A stretch of 5,857 nt of DNA from Acidobacteriota bacterium (lineage in GTDB: Bacteria > Acidobacteriota > Terriglobia > Terriglobales > Acidobacteriaceae), in NCBI GenBank assembly GCA_003224785.1, contig QHZV01000225.1, positions 1-5,857 of the forward strand. The letters are read 5' to 3'. Both the position numbers and the translations under genes were made by a program. The notes beneath the pieces were generated by a model that was not told the DNA's origin, did not search any database, and saw only the letters and a program-made list of their open reading frames with translations. Position 1 is the stretch's first letter; the number at the start of each line of letters is the position of its first letter. Below, one piece after another: positions 1 through 5,857 of the stretch.

Positions 1-366
1 CAAGCCAATGTATTTCGCCTTGCGCTTGATGGCCGACAGCTTGCCGATCCCGTATAGTAGGCGCACTGAGGCCAAGCTCACAACGGCGATCCAAACTCCC
101 AAGATCATTTCCGCCCACATCCCGGACATGGTGATTCCTGCATGCAACGCGGCCGCAGATTCAGGCTCCGTCTTAATCGAAGGCACAAATGGGACAGCCA
201 CGACTCCGAGTAATGCCAGGAACCAAACAGCGAATCGAACCCGCGATCCTTGTCGGCTGAAGGCTTTCAATCCGAGCCCTGCGAGAAACACAATTGCCAA
301 TCCAACCGGAATCGAGTTCAATGCCCGCTCGGCAATCAGTTCGCTAATTCCCTGTGACAACATCAT
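1..366 (-). CDS. M56-family (BlaR1/MecR1-like) membrane sensor metalloprotease, N-terminal part only
   Basis: The frame is open from an ATG at 366 to the left edge, giving 122 residues read by hand from the reverse complement. Three hydrophobic, probably membrane-spanning segments lie at about residues 18-36, 45-63 and 84-105. The second follows a basic stretch and has the form R-x-R-F-A-V-W-F-L-A-L, typical of the start of M56 proteins. The family are integral membrane zinc proteases that sense a signal and lead to cleavage of a BlaI/MecI-type repressor. The catalytic HEXXH motif would lie beyond the edge and cannot be checked. The start overlaps the stop of the repressor gene by four bases (ATGATG containing TGA), which suggests translational coupling. 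A G-rich stretch just upstream (about 370-375) could serve as ribosome binding site for either the ATG at 366 or the one at 363. The assignment rests on the membrane profile plus the neighbour; a non-protease membrane protein cannot be excluded. Confidence 0.8.
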   Translation of the reverse strand, partial: MMLSQGISELIAERALNSIPVGLAIVFLAGLGLKAFSRQGSRVRFAVWFLALLGVVAVPFVPSIKTEPESAAALHAGITMSGMWAEMILGVWIAVVSLASVRLLYGIGKLSAIKRKAKYIGL

Positions 367-746
367 TGTTCCCCGCCGAGCTCCAACATTTTTCGTAATC
401 GCTTCAGCTCTTCAGGATCGAGTCCACGGTCCTCAAGAATGTTCAAAACCAGCTGCTCGTGAGAATCCTTAAAAAATCTGTTCACCAGATGCCGGATCTC
501 CGATCGCGAGGCTTCCTGGCGTTCAATAACCGGCACATAGACGTGCGCCCGGCCATCTTTTACATGCTTCACGTATCCCTTCTTTTCGAGAACGCGAATG
601 GTGGTGAGCACTGAGTTGTACGCAAGCTCCGTCTTATCTTGCAGAGCCTCAAGGACTTGCTGCACTGTGCCAGCCCCCCGCGGCCACAGCACATTCATGA
701 TCCGCAGCTCAGCTTCGGTCAAAGTTGGAGATTGCTTGGGCGGCAA
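363..746 (-). CDS. BlaI/MecI/CopY-family transcriptional repressor
   Basis: A 127-residue protein, close to the usual family length (MecI is 123). It has an N-terminal winged helix-turn-helix: LTEAELRIMNVLW at residues 9-21, then the recognition part LAYNSVLTTIRVLEKKGYV at 41-59 and a wing with HVKDGRAHVYVP at 61-72. A C-terminal dimerisation region follows. The segment LVLN-ILE at 99-105 lines up with LVLN-FVE of MecI, where the sensor-triggered cut falls (Asn101-Phe102); here it would be Asn102-Ile103. Proteins of this family bind as dimers to a palindromic operator, commonly in their own promoter. The start is TTG at 746: an in-frame TAA lies at 765-767 and no other start codon lies between. 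The gene overlaps the downstream M56 sensor gene by four bases, as expected for a repressor-sensor operon. The regulated target is not in the window, so no specific name (blaI, mecI) is given. Confidence 0.93.
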   Translation of the reverse strand: MPPKQSPTLTEAELRIMNVLWPRGAGTVQQVLEALQDKTELAYNSVLTTIRVLEKKGYVKHVKDGRAHVYVPVIERQEASRSEIRHLVNRFFKDSHEQLVLNILEDRGLDPEELKRLRKMLELGGEQ

Positions 747-754
747 TTCTTGTG

Positions 755-759
755 CCTCT
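755..759 (-). promoter_or_regulatory. Ribosome binding site for the repressor gene (supports the TTG start)
   Basis: The minus strand reads AGAGG eight bases before the TTG at 746. This is a good Shine-Dalgarno match at normal spacing and supports TTG as the true start. Confidence 0.6.
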
Positions 760-789
760 ACTTTTTAGACGTGCCTATCAAGAAAAAGT

Positions 790-805
790 AACTAATAATT
801 TAGTT
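790..805. promoter_or_regulatory. Predicted BlaI-type operator (autoregulatory)
   Basis: A perfect dyad AACTAA-TAAT-TTAGTT with 6-base arms and a 4-base spacer. It contains ACTA-N6-TAGT, the same half-sites and spacing as the mec/bla operators bound by MecI and BlaI (ACTACA...TGTAGT type), although the inner CA/TG bases are not conserved. It lies 43 bases upstream of the repressor's TTG start, where a self-repressing operator would be expected. No convincing -35/-10 pair was found around it, so the promoter is unresolved. The function is inferred from geometry and position. Confidence 0.5.
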
Positions 806-946
806 GCTTCGCAGAATGGATGGGTTGCCGCATCGGGCAGCAAATTTGCAAATAGCCTTCACCCTTCCCGAAGAACGCGGTGGGGACAGCGCGGAACGTT
901 CGTCTTCGGATAAGACTAGTTGTGGTTGATGTCTTCGTCTCAACTT

Positions 947-972
947 CGATAGAAAGAAAAATCCGTCTATCG
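947..972. repeat. Inverted repeat, 7-base arms
   Basis: CGATAGA at 947-953 is the exact reverse complement of TCTATCG at 966-972, with a 12-base A-rich (plus strand) spacer. On the minus strand, the direction of transcription, the loop carries the run TTTTT. It could be a weak RNA hairpin downstream of ppdK or a protein-binding dyad. No T-run follows it, so it is not called a terminator. Confidence 0.4.
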
Positions 973-1021
973 GAGATTAAGGATCACCGAGCTCACGCTA
1001 CGGCTCTATGATGCTGCAGTA

Positions 1022-1056
1022 GCGCCCCCCACCCTGGCGCGTTTCTAAAGGTGGGG
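1022..1056 (-). terminator. Possible ppdK transcript 3' structure or terminator (weak)
   Basis: Starting 12 bases after the ppdK stop, the minus strand reads CCCCACC, nine bases, GCGCC, two bases, GGTGGGG, then GGCGC. CCCCACC pairs with GGTGGGG (7 bp) and GCGCC pairs with GGCGC (5 bp). The two pairings interleave, so they probably form alternatives. No T-run follows on the minus strand, so a standard intrinsic terminator is doubtful. On the plus strand the 7-bp hairpin is followed by ATTTT, but no plus-strand gene ends here. Confidence 0.3.
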
Positions 1057-1068
1057 ATTTTCGGGTTA

Positions 1069-3810
1069 TTACTTGGTCCTTCCGCCCTCGACTTTCAGCT
1101 TGTCGCTAGCAGCCGCTTGTGCTGCCGCGAGCCGCGCAGTCAGTACGCGGAATGGAGAGCAGGAAACGTAGTTCAATCCAGTCTGATAGCAGAACTCGAC
1201 GGATGATGGTTCTCCGCCGTGCTCGCCGCAGATACCGACTTTCAGGTTCGGGCGGGTTTTGCGGCCGCGCTCAGTGGCCATCTTGACGAGTTGGCCCACA
1301 CCTTCGCGATCGAGCACTGCGAATGGGTCTTGCTTCAGAATTCCTTCCGCGATATACGTCGGCAAAACTTTGTTTACGTCGTCGCGCGAGAAGCCGAACG
1401 TGGTTTGCGTAAGGTCGTTGGTTCCAAACGAAAAGAACTGCGCTTCTTTGGCGATCTCGTCTGCGACCAAGGCTGCGCGCGGAAGCTCGATCATGGTGCC
1501 AACGAGGTATTCGACTTTCACTTCCTTCTCTTTGAAAACTTCGCCTGCAACCCGGTTCACGATTTCGGCCTGATTGGCCATTTCCTTCACAGTCGCCGTC
1601 AGAGGAATCATGACCTCGGGATAGACCTTCACACCAGCTTTCGCCACAGCGACAGCCGCCTCGAAAATGGCACGGGCCTGCATCTCCGTAATTTCGGGAT
1701 AGGTAATTCCCAGGCGACATCCGCGATGCCCGAGCATGGGATTAAACTCGTGCAAGTCTTCCACGCGTCGCAGCAGCTTGTGCAATTCCTTCAGCTTCGG
1801 TGATTTTGGCTTGGTGGCTTCGAGCACCGCGATTTCGACCATCAAGTCTTCGCGGCGTGGCAAGAACTCGTGCAGCGGCGGATCGAGCAGCCGAATTGTG
1901 ACTGGAAATCCATCCATGGCCTTGAACACGCCGGCAAAATCAGAGCGCTGCATCGGGAGCAGCTTCTTGAGCGCAGCGCGGCGGTCTTTTTCAGTGGTCG
2001 CGAGAATCATCGTGCGCACGTGCGGCAAACGATCCTCGGCGAAGAACATGTGTTCAGTGCGGCACAGGCCGATTCCTTCCGCTCCAAATGCGCGTGCCTG
2101 AATCGCATCGCGTGGAATGTCGGCATTGGCACGCACTTTCATGGTGCGGAACGGCTCGGCCCAGCCCATCAGCTTCAGCAGTTCGGGATCGTCCGCCTTC
2201 GGCGGAATCGCATCCAGCTTGCCCTTGATCACGCGGCCTGTCGTGCCATCGAGCGAAATCCAATCGCCTTGTTTGAATACCTGACCCTTCACGTGCATCT
2301 CGCGCTTCTTTTCGTCCACGTGAATGTCGCCTGCTCCGGCCACGCAGCATTTACCCATGCCGCGTGTCACGACCGCAGCGTGACTGGTCATTCCACCGCG
2401 CGACGTGAGAATTCCGGCGGCGACTTCCATGCCGTGAATGTCTTCGGGGGTAGTTTCAGCGCGTACCAGGATCACGGGACTTTTCTTCGCGCCATGCCCG
2501 GCTTTCTCGACGGCCTCATCCGCAGTGAAAACAATCTGTCCGACAGCTGCTCCCGGCGATGCTGGAAGTCCCGTGGCCAGCACTTCGACCTTGGCTTTCT
2601 TTTCATCAAGCCGCGGAACCAGAAAATCGTAAAGCTGATTCGGCTCCACACGGAAGATCGCCTCTTCTTTGGTTATCAAGCCTTCGTCCACCATCTGCAA
2701 CGCAACTCTCACAGCGGCAATGCCCGTGCGCTTGCCGTTGCGGGTTTGCAGCATGTAGAGTTTGCGATCCTGAATAGTGAATTCGAAGTCCTGCATGTCG
2801 CGATAGTGATGCTCAAGCCGCGTGGTGATTTCATGCAGTTGCCGGTAAACGTCGGGCATGACTCTTTCAAGCTCGGAAATATGCACCGGGGTGCGAACAC
2901 CGGAGACGACATCCTCCCCCTGTGCGTTCATCAGAAATTCGCCGTAGAACTCTTTCGTGCCGATGGCAGGGTTGCGAGTGAAACCAACGCCCGTGCCGCT
3001 GGTCTCGCCGAGATTGCCGAATACCATCGCCTGCACGTTGACCGCAGTGCCAAGCATGTCATCAATGTTGTTGATGCGGCGATAATGCTTGGCGCGATCA
3101 TTTTGCCAGGAGCGGAACACTGCGTCCCGCGCCATTACCAACTGCTCGTGCGCGTCCTGCGGAAAATCGTGCTTCGTGTGCTTCTTGACGACTTTCTTGT
3201 ATTCAGAGATGACTTCCTTCAGTGCCTTAGCGTCGAGCTCGGTATCGAGCTTGGCCTTCTTTTCTTTTTTCTTGCCGTCGAACACTTCTTCGAACGCATG
3301 CTTCTCGATATCGAGCACCACACTTCCGAACATCTGAATCAGACGGCGATACGAATCGTAAGCAAACCTCGGATTGTTGCTCAGCTTCGCCAGAGATTCC
3401 ACACTCTGATCGTTGAGACCAAGGTTGAGAATGGTGTCCATCATGCCGGGCATGGAAAACTTTGCGCCCGAACGCACGCTGACGAGCAGCGGGTTTTCGC
3501 CCTTGCCGAGCTTCTGGCCTTGCAGCTCTTCGAGCTGGCGCAGCGCGACATCCATCTCTCGGTCCACGGTGTTCGAGACGCGCCCCATCCGCATGTACTC
3601 GCGACAAGCTTCAGTCTGAATGGTGAATCCCGGAGGCACGGGCAGGCCCGCGTTGGTCATCTCAGCAAGACCCGCACCCTTACCGCCGAGAACGTCCTTC
3701 ATCTTGCCATCGCCATCGGCCTTGCCGCCGCCGAAGGAGTACACAAATTTAGTTTTCGGCTCTGAGCTTTTCGATGGAGCTTCTGCTTCTGCAATCGTCA
3801 TTGTCGCCAT
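1069..3810 (-). CDS. ppdK: Pyruvate, phosphate dikinase
   Basis: A cytoplasmic enzyme that interconverts pyruvate + ATP + phosphate with PEP + AMP + diphosphate, serving gluconeogenesis or diphosphate-linked glycolysis. From the ATG at 3810 it has 913 residues, slightly longer than the usual ~880. The N-terminal ATP-grasp domain opens with FGGGKADGDGKMKDVLGGKG at about 26-45. The central swivelling domain has GGMTSHAAVVTR at about 472-483, with the phosphorylated histidine at 477 and the regulatory threonine at 475. The C-terminal TIM-barrel PEP/pyruvate domain has GCRLGITYPEI (~698), SFGTNDLTQTTFGFSRDD (~794-811) and GICGEHGG (~859-866), with the catalytic cysteine at 861. All key residues are present. 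The ATG at 3810 is preferred because AAAGGA lies ten bases upstream, whereas the upstream in-frame TTG at 3840 has no ribosome binding site; the ATG at 3801 is also possible. About 20 residues precede the usual family start and are Ala/Glu/Ser/Lys-rich. glyS lies 136 bases upstream on the same strand. Confidence 0.98.
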   Translation of the reverse strand: MATMTIAEAEAPSKSSEPKTKFVYSFGGGKADGDGKMKDVLGGKGAGLAEMTNAGLPVPPGFTIQTEACREYMRMGRVSNTVDREMDVALRQLEELQGQKLGKGENPLLVSVRSGAKFSMPGMMDTILNLGLNDQSVESLAKLSNNPRFAYDSYRRLIQMFGSVVLDIEKHAFEEVFDGKKKEKKAKLDTELDAKALKEVISEYKKVVKKHTKHDFPQDAHEQLVMARDAVFRSWQNDRAKHYRRINNIDDMLGTAVNVQAMVFGNLGETSGTGVGFTRNPAIGTKEFYGEFLMNAQGEDVVSGVRTPVHISELERVMPDVYRQLHEITTRLEHHYRDMQDFEFTIQDRKLYMLQTRNGKRTGIAAVRVALQMVDEGLITKEEAIFRVEPNQLYDFLVPRLDEKKAKVEVLATGLPASPGAAVGQIVFTADEAVEKAGHGAKKSPVILVRAETTPEDIHGMEVAAGILTSRGGMTSHAAVVTRGMGKCCVAGAGDIHVDEKKREMHVKGQVFKQGDWISLDGTTGRVIKGKLDAIPPKADDPELLKLMGWAEPFRTMKVRANADIPRDAIQARAFGAEGIGLCRTEHMFFAEDRLPHVRTMILATTEKDRRAALKKLLPMQRSDFAGVFKAMDGFPVTIRLLDPPLHEFLPRREDLMVEIAVLEATKPKSPKLKELHKLLRRVEDLHEFNPMLGHRGCRLGITYPEITEMQARAIFEAAVAVAKAGVKVYPEVMIPLTATVKEMANQAEIVNRVAGEVFKEKEVKVEYLVGTMIELPRAALVADEIAKEAQFFSFGTNDLTQTTFGFSRDDVNKVLPTYIAEGILKQDPFAVLDREGVGQLVKMATERGRKTRPNLKVGICGEHGGEPSSVEFCYQTGLNYVSCSPFRVLTARLAAAQAAASDKLKVEGGRTK

Positions 3811-3820
3811 AAGTGCTTTT

Positions 3821-3826
3821 TCCTTT
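3821..3826 (-). promoter_or_regulatory. Ribosome binding site for ppdK
   Basis: The minus strand reads AAAGGA ending ten bases before the ATG at 3810. The spacing is slightly long but usable. It lies inside the longer frame that would begin at TTG 3840, which argues against that earlier start. Confidence 0.55.
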
Positions 3827-3860
3827 GTTTGTTGATTCAAATTTAATGCACGTCAGTCCG

Positions 3861-3927
3861 AACAGCTTCAGCTGTTAGGAAACTGCAGTTGTGGAAGAAA
3901 AAGCAGGTTCTTCATGGCTGAAGCCAT
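3861..3927. repeat. Four tiled inverted repeats in the glyS-ppdK gap
   Basis: Four perfect dyads lie nearly end to end. They are AACAGC-TTCA-GCTGTT (3861-3876), the palindrome AACTGCAGTT (3881-3890), GAAGAA-N8-TTCTTC (3894-3913), and ATGGCT-GA-AGCCAT (3914-3927). They cover 60 of 67 bases. The first and last share the core GCTGAAGC in opposite orientation. The TTTTT on the minus strand (3898-3902) lies in the third dyad, downstream of the fourth. That might give a weak glyS terminator, but the fourth hairpin has only a two-base loop and the T-run is 11 bases away. They may be operator sites or an RNA leader for ppdK. The function is unknown. Confidence 0.5.
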
Positions 3928-3946
3928 TCGGAATACATAACTGCAT

Positions 3947-5857
3947 TTACCTGCTACTGCCTTCTGTAACGATCTCGGAAAAATCGGCAATCGTCGAAAA
4001 CTCTTTCAACAGAGTTTGCAGCAGCGCCAGCCGGTTGGCGCGTAAACGCTCATCTTCCACCATTACCATTACTTTATCGAAAAACGTGTCGACTGCGGGA
4101 CGGATCCGCGAAATTTCGGTCAATGCACGCAAATATTCACGTGCCTGCCCGAAATGCGCCACTGATTGGGCGATTTCAGGGATCTGCGCTCCCAGATTTC
4201 TCTCCGCATCTTCATGAAACAAGCTAGGATCAAGCGCTGAGGCGATGGCCTTTTTTGCCTCTCTCGCTTGGTGAAGTATGTTCTTGATTCGCTTGAACGC
4301 GACCGAGATGGAAGCAAAGTCCACTGAACCACGGACCTCTGAAACTGCTGCAGCTCTCGCAACCGCATCCACAATGTCATCTGCGCCCGCCGCAAGGACG
4401 GCATTCACTACGTCGTAGGCATATCCGAGCTGATCGCGAAGATAAAATTCAATGCGCTCGCGGAAGAATACTCGCACTGCGTCGGCATAATTTATTCCTG
4501 CCGCAAACTTCTTTTCAGCTGCAGAGCCTGCGTAGGATTCTCTCGCCAGCCGGGCTAGTTCCGAAACAAGAACTGGCAGCTTGTGCTCGGCGATGGTTTT
4601 CACGATGCCGTTGGCCTGGCGTCTTAGCGCAAATGGATCTTTCGATCCGGTTGGCTGCAGACCGAGCGCGAACATGCCGGTAATGGTTTCGGCTTTATCC
4701 GAGATGGAAAGAACCGCCCCCTCAACCGTGCGTGGAGCAGAATCTTCCGCCGACTGAGGTTTGTAGTGGTCGTAAATCGTTTGTGCGATCAGTTGTCGCG
4801 TTGCGTCAGGCATGCCTCGATCGAGGTTCTGTACGCTCGCATACAGTCCGCCGACAATCCCCTGCAGCTCAGTAAATTCTTTAACCAATTCAGTGGTGAG
4901 ATCGGTCTTAGCGAGGCACGCAGCTTTGTGCACGACACCCGGCCTGACTGCGATTCCGCGCTGCTTAATGGTTTCCGTCAGCCAGCTACATAGCCGTTGT
5001 ACGCGGAGCGTTTTATCGTAATAACTGCCAAGATCTTTTTGGAAGGTAACGTTCTTCAACCAAGACACGCGGTCGCGCAACGGATGCTTCTGATCGGTCC
5101 GCCAGAAGAACCGAGCATCGTTGAAGCGGGCGCGCAGCACGCGTTCGTTGCCGTGACGAATCAGGCCCTGCGGATCGCCGTCCGTATTCAGCACGGCGAG
5201 AAAATTCGGCAGCAGTTTGCCTTTCGCGTCCTCGATTGCGAAATATTTCTGATGATCTCGCATTACCGTGACCAGCACCTCTTCGGGAAGCTCCAGAAAT
5301 TCGCGATCAAAGCTGCCCAGAATAGCCGAGGGCCACTCGGTGAGATTCACGACTGTATCGAGCAGCGATGCGTCATCGCGCCAGCGCGCGCCGGGAATGG
5401 TGCGGGTTGCGGCATCGAGCGCTTTGCGAATTTGCTGCTCGCGCTCGGAACGCGAAAGCACTTTAGCGGCGCGCAAGGCTTCCACGTAAGGGGCACCTGC
5501 GCGCGGAATGTGAACTAATCCGGTCGACAAAATTCGATGTCCACGCGATTGATTGCCGGCGCGAATGCCGCCGAACTCGAATGGGATAATCTGATCGTCC
5601 AGCATCGCAATTAGCCAGCGCACCGGACGCACAAAACGCTCGTTCGGCTTGCGCCAGAACATGTTTTTCGGCCAGTAGATCGAAGCAATTTCTTTCGGCA
5701 GCAACTCAGCCAGAATGTCCGAAGTCGCGCGTCCTTTTTTGGTGACTTTCGCGGAGAGATATTCGCCTTTCGCAGTTGTCACTCGTTCGAGTCTCGAGAC
5801 ATCTACGCCAGCTTTTTTAGCGAAGGCGTGCGCTGCCGGCGTGGGGTGGCCGTCCTT
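3947..5857 (-). CDS. glyS: Glycyl-tRNA synthetase beta subunit (N-terminus beyond the window)
   Basis: The frame is open to the right edge, giving 636 residues. The GTG at 5782 is internal, because the 25 codons before it also match the family (DGHPTPAAHAFAKKAGV, like the GKPSKAAEGWARGCG region of E. coli GlyS). About 80 N-terminal residues are missing. The protein is the beta subunit of the bacterial alpha2beta2 enzyme that charges tRNA-Gly; catalysis also needs the alpha subunit GlyQ, probably encoded just to the right. Visible landmarks are FVRPVRWL (~75-82), RGHR (~105), EWPSAILGSFD (~174), DHQKYF (~201-206), LPNFLAVLNTDGDPQ (~216-230), and FNDARFFW (~245-252). Further on are the HD-like region HKAACLAKTDLTTELVKEF (~310-328), GSKDPFALRRQANGI (~404-418) and the C-terminal anticodon-binding part with KRIKNIL (~522) and VMVMVEDERLRANRLALL (~596-613). 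The TAA stop lies 136 bases before ppdK. No frameshift or missing segment is seen. Confidence 0.98.
   Translation of the reverse strand, partial: KDGHPTPAAHAFAKKAGVDVSRLERVTTAKGEYLSAKVTKKGRATSDILAELLPKEIASIYWPKNMFWRKPNERFVRPVRWLIAMLDDQIIPFEFGGIRAGNQSRGHRILSTGLVHIPRAGAPYVEALRAAKVLSRSEREQQIRKALDAATRTIPGARWRDDASLLDTVVNLTEWPSAILGSFDREFLELPEEVLVTVMRDHQKYFAIEDAKGKLLPNFLAVLNTDGDPQGLIRHGNERVLRARFNDARFFWRTDQKHPLRDRVSWLKNVTFQKDLGSYYDKTLRVQRLCSWLTETIKQRGIAVRPGVVHKAACLAKTDLTTELVKEFTELQGIVGGLYASVQNLDRGMPDATRQLIAQTIYDHYKPQSAEDSAPRTVEGAVLSISDKAETITGMFALGLQPTGSKDPFALRRQANGIVKTIAEHKLPVLVSELARLARESYAGSAAEKKFAAGINYADAVRVFFRERIEFYLRDQLGYAYDVVNAVLAAGADDIVDAVARAAAVSEVRGSVDFASISVAFKRIKNILHQAREAKKAIASALDPSLFHEDAERNLGAQIPEIAQSVAHFGQAREYLRALTEISRIRPAVDTFFDKVMVMVEDERLRANRLALLQTLLKEFSTIADFSEIVTEGSSR

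Larger units (their letters stand above)
768..1068. other. Gene-free intergenic region between ppdK and the repressor gene
   Basis: These 301 bases contain no supportable gene on either strand. They contain the predicted operator (790-805), an AT-rich pair of overlapping palindromes GCAAATTTGC and ATTTGCAAAT (840-853), a 7-base-arm inverted repeat (947-972), and overlapping GC-rich dyads just after the ppdK stop (1022-1056). GTCTTCG occurs twice (902-908, 931-937). The promoter of the repressor-sensor operon must lie here unless it is read from ppdK, but no clear sigma-70 match was found. Confidence 0.7.

Noticed and set aside
8..472. A 154-codon plus-strand frame at the left edge
   Set aside because: It is antisense to the M56 sensor and the repressor genes, has no domain features and no clear ribosome binding site. 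The minus-strand frames explain the region better.
780..830. A sigma-70 promoter for the repressor overlapping the operator
   Set aside because: TAAATT and TATTAG are passable -10 boxes, but the bases 17 upstream (ACCCAT, TCCATT) do not resemble TTGACA.
792..833. A 13-codon minus-strand mini-frame (ATG at 833, stop at 792-794) upstream of the repressor, considered as a leader peptide
   Set aside because: No ribosome binding site precedes it, and there is no attenuator-like structure or codon run. Its stop falls within the operator dyad, probably by chance.
725..913. A 62-codon plus-strand frame beginning at TTG
   Set aside because: It begins inside the repressor gene on the opposite strand, runs through the operator region, and has no recognisable protein features.
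1870..3765. A 631-codon open frame on the plus strand
   Set aside because: It lies wholly antisense to ppdK, which is unmistakable. The translation is rich in His, Arg and Leu with no recognisable domain, as expected for a shadow of a GC-rich coding strand.
3881..3927. A standard intrinsic terminator for glyS
   Set aside because: The dyad next to the glyS end has only a two-base loop and the TTTTT run is 11 bases further on, inside another dyad. It does not have the usual stem followed directly by a T-run.
4997..5518. A 173-codon plus-strand frame
   Set aside because: It is antisense to glyS, whose conserved motifs cover the same stretch.

Overview
The window holds four genes, all on the minus strand, so the order of transcription runs from right to left: glyS (open at the right edge), ppdK, a BlaI/MecI-family repressor gene, and an M56-family membrane sensor gene (open at the left edge). 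All four reading frames are intact where visible. No RNA gene, insertion sequence, CRISPR array or tRNA was recognised.

The organism is most likely an Acidobacteriota member, perhaps a Koribacter/Terriglobales-type soil bacterium. This is an inference from the moderately GC-rich composition (judged by eye), the flavour of the proteins, and the pairing of a BlaI-type repressor with an M56 sensor, which is very abundant in that phylum. It is not proven by any single marker.

Right part (3947-5857): the glycyl-tRNA synthetase beta subunit, lacking roughly its first 80 residues beyond the edge. A 136-base gap (3811-3946) follows. It contains four perfect inverted repeats laid almost end to end and no clear terminator. 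Middle (1069-3810): pyruvate, phosphate dikinase, complete, with the phospho-histidine and pyruvate-site cysteine in place. glyS and ppdK are probably neighbours by an old linkage; in Firmicutes a PPDK regulatory protein commonly sits at this locus, but none is present here.

Left part (1-1068): a 301-base gene-free gap contains several dyads. The best is a match to the BlaI/MecI half-site geometry (ACTA-N6-TAGT) 43 bases upstream of the repressor start. The repressor gene begins at TTG and overlaps the M56 sensor gene by four bases. Together these form a typical two-gene module: a dimeric repressor bound at its own operator, released when the membrane metalloprotease triggers its cleavage. 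No beta-lactamase or other obvious target is in view, so the signal and output are unknown.

I see no clearly new system. The points most worth checking are the predicted operator, the tiled dyads between glyS and ppdK, and what the M56 sensor gene is followed by to the left.
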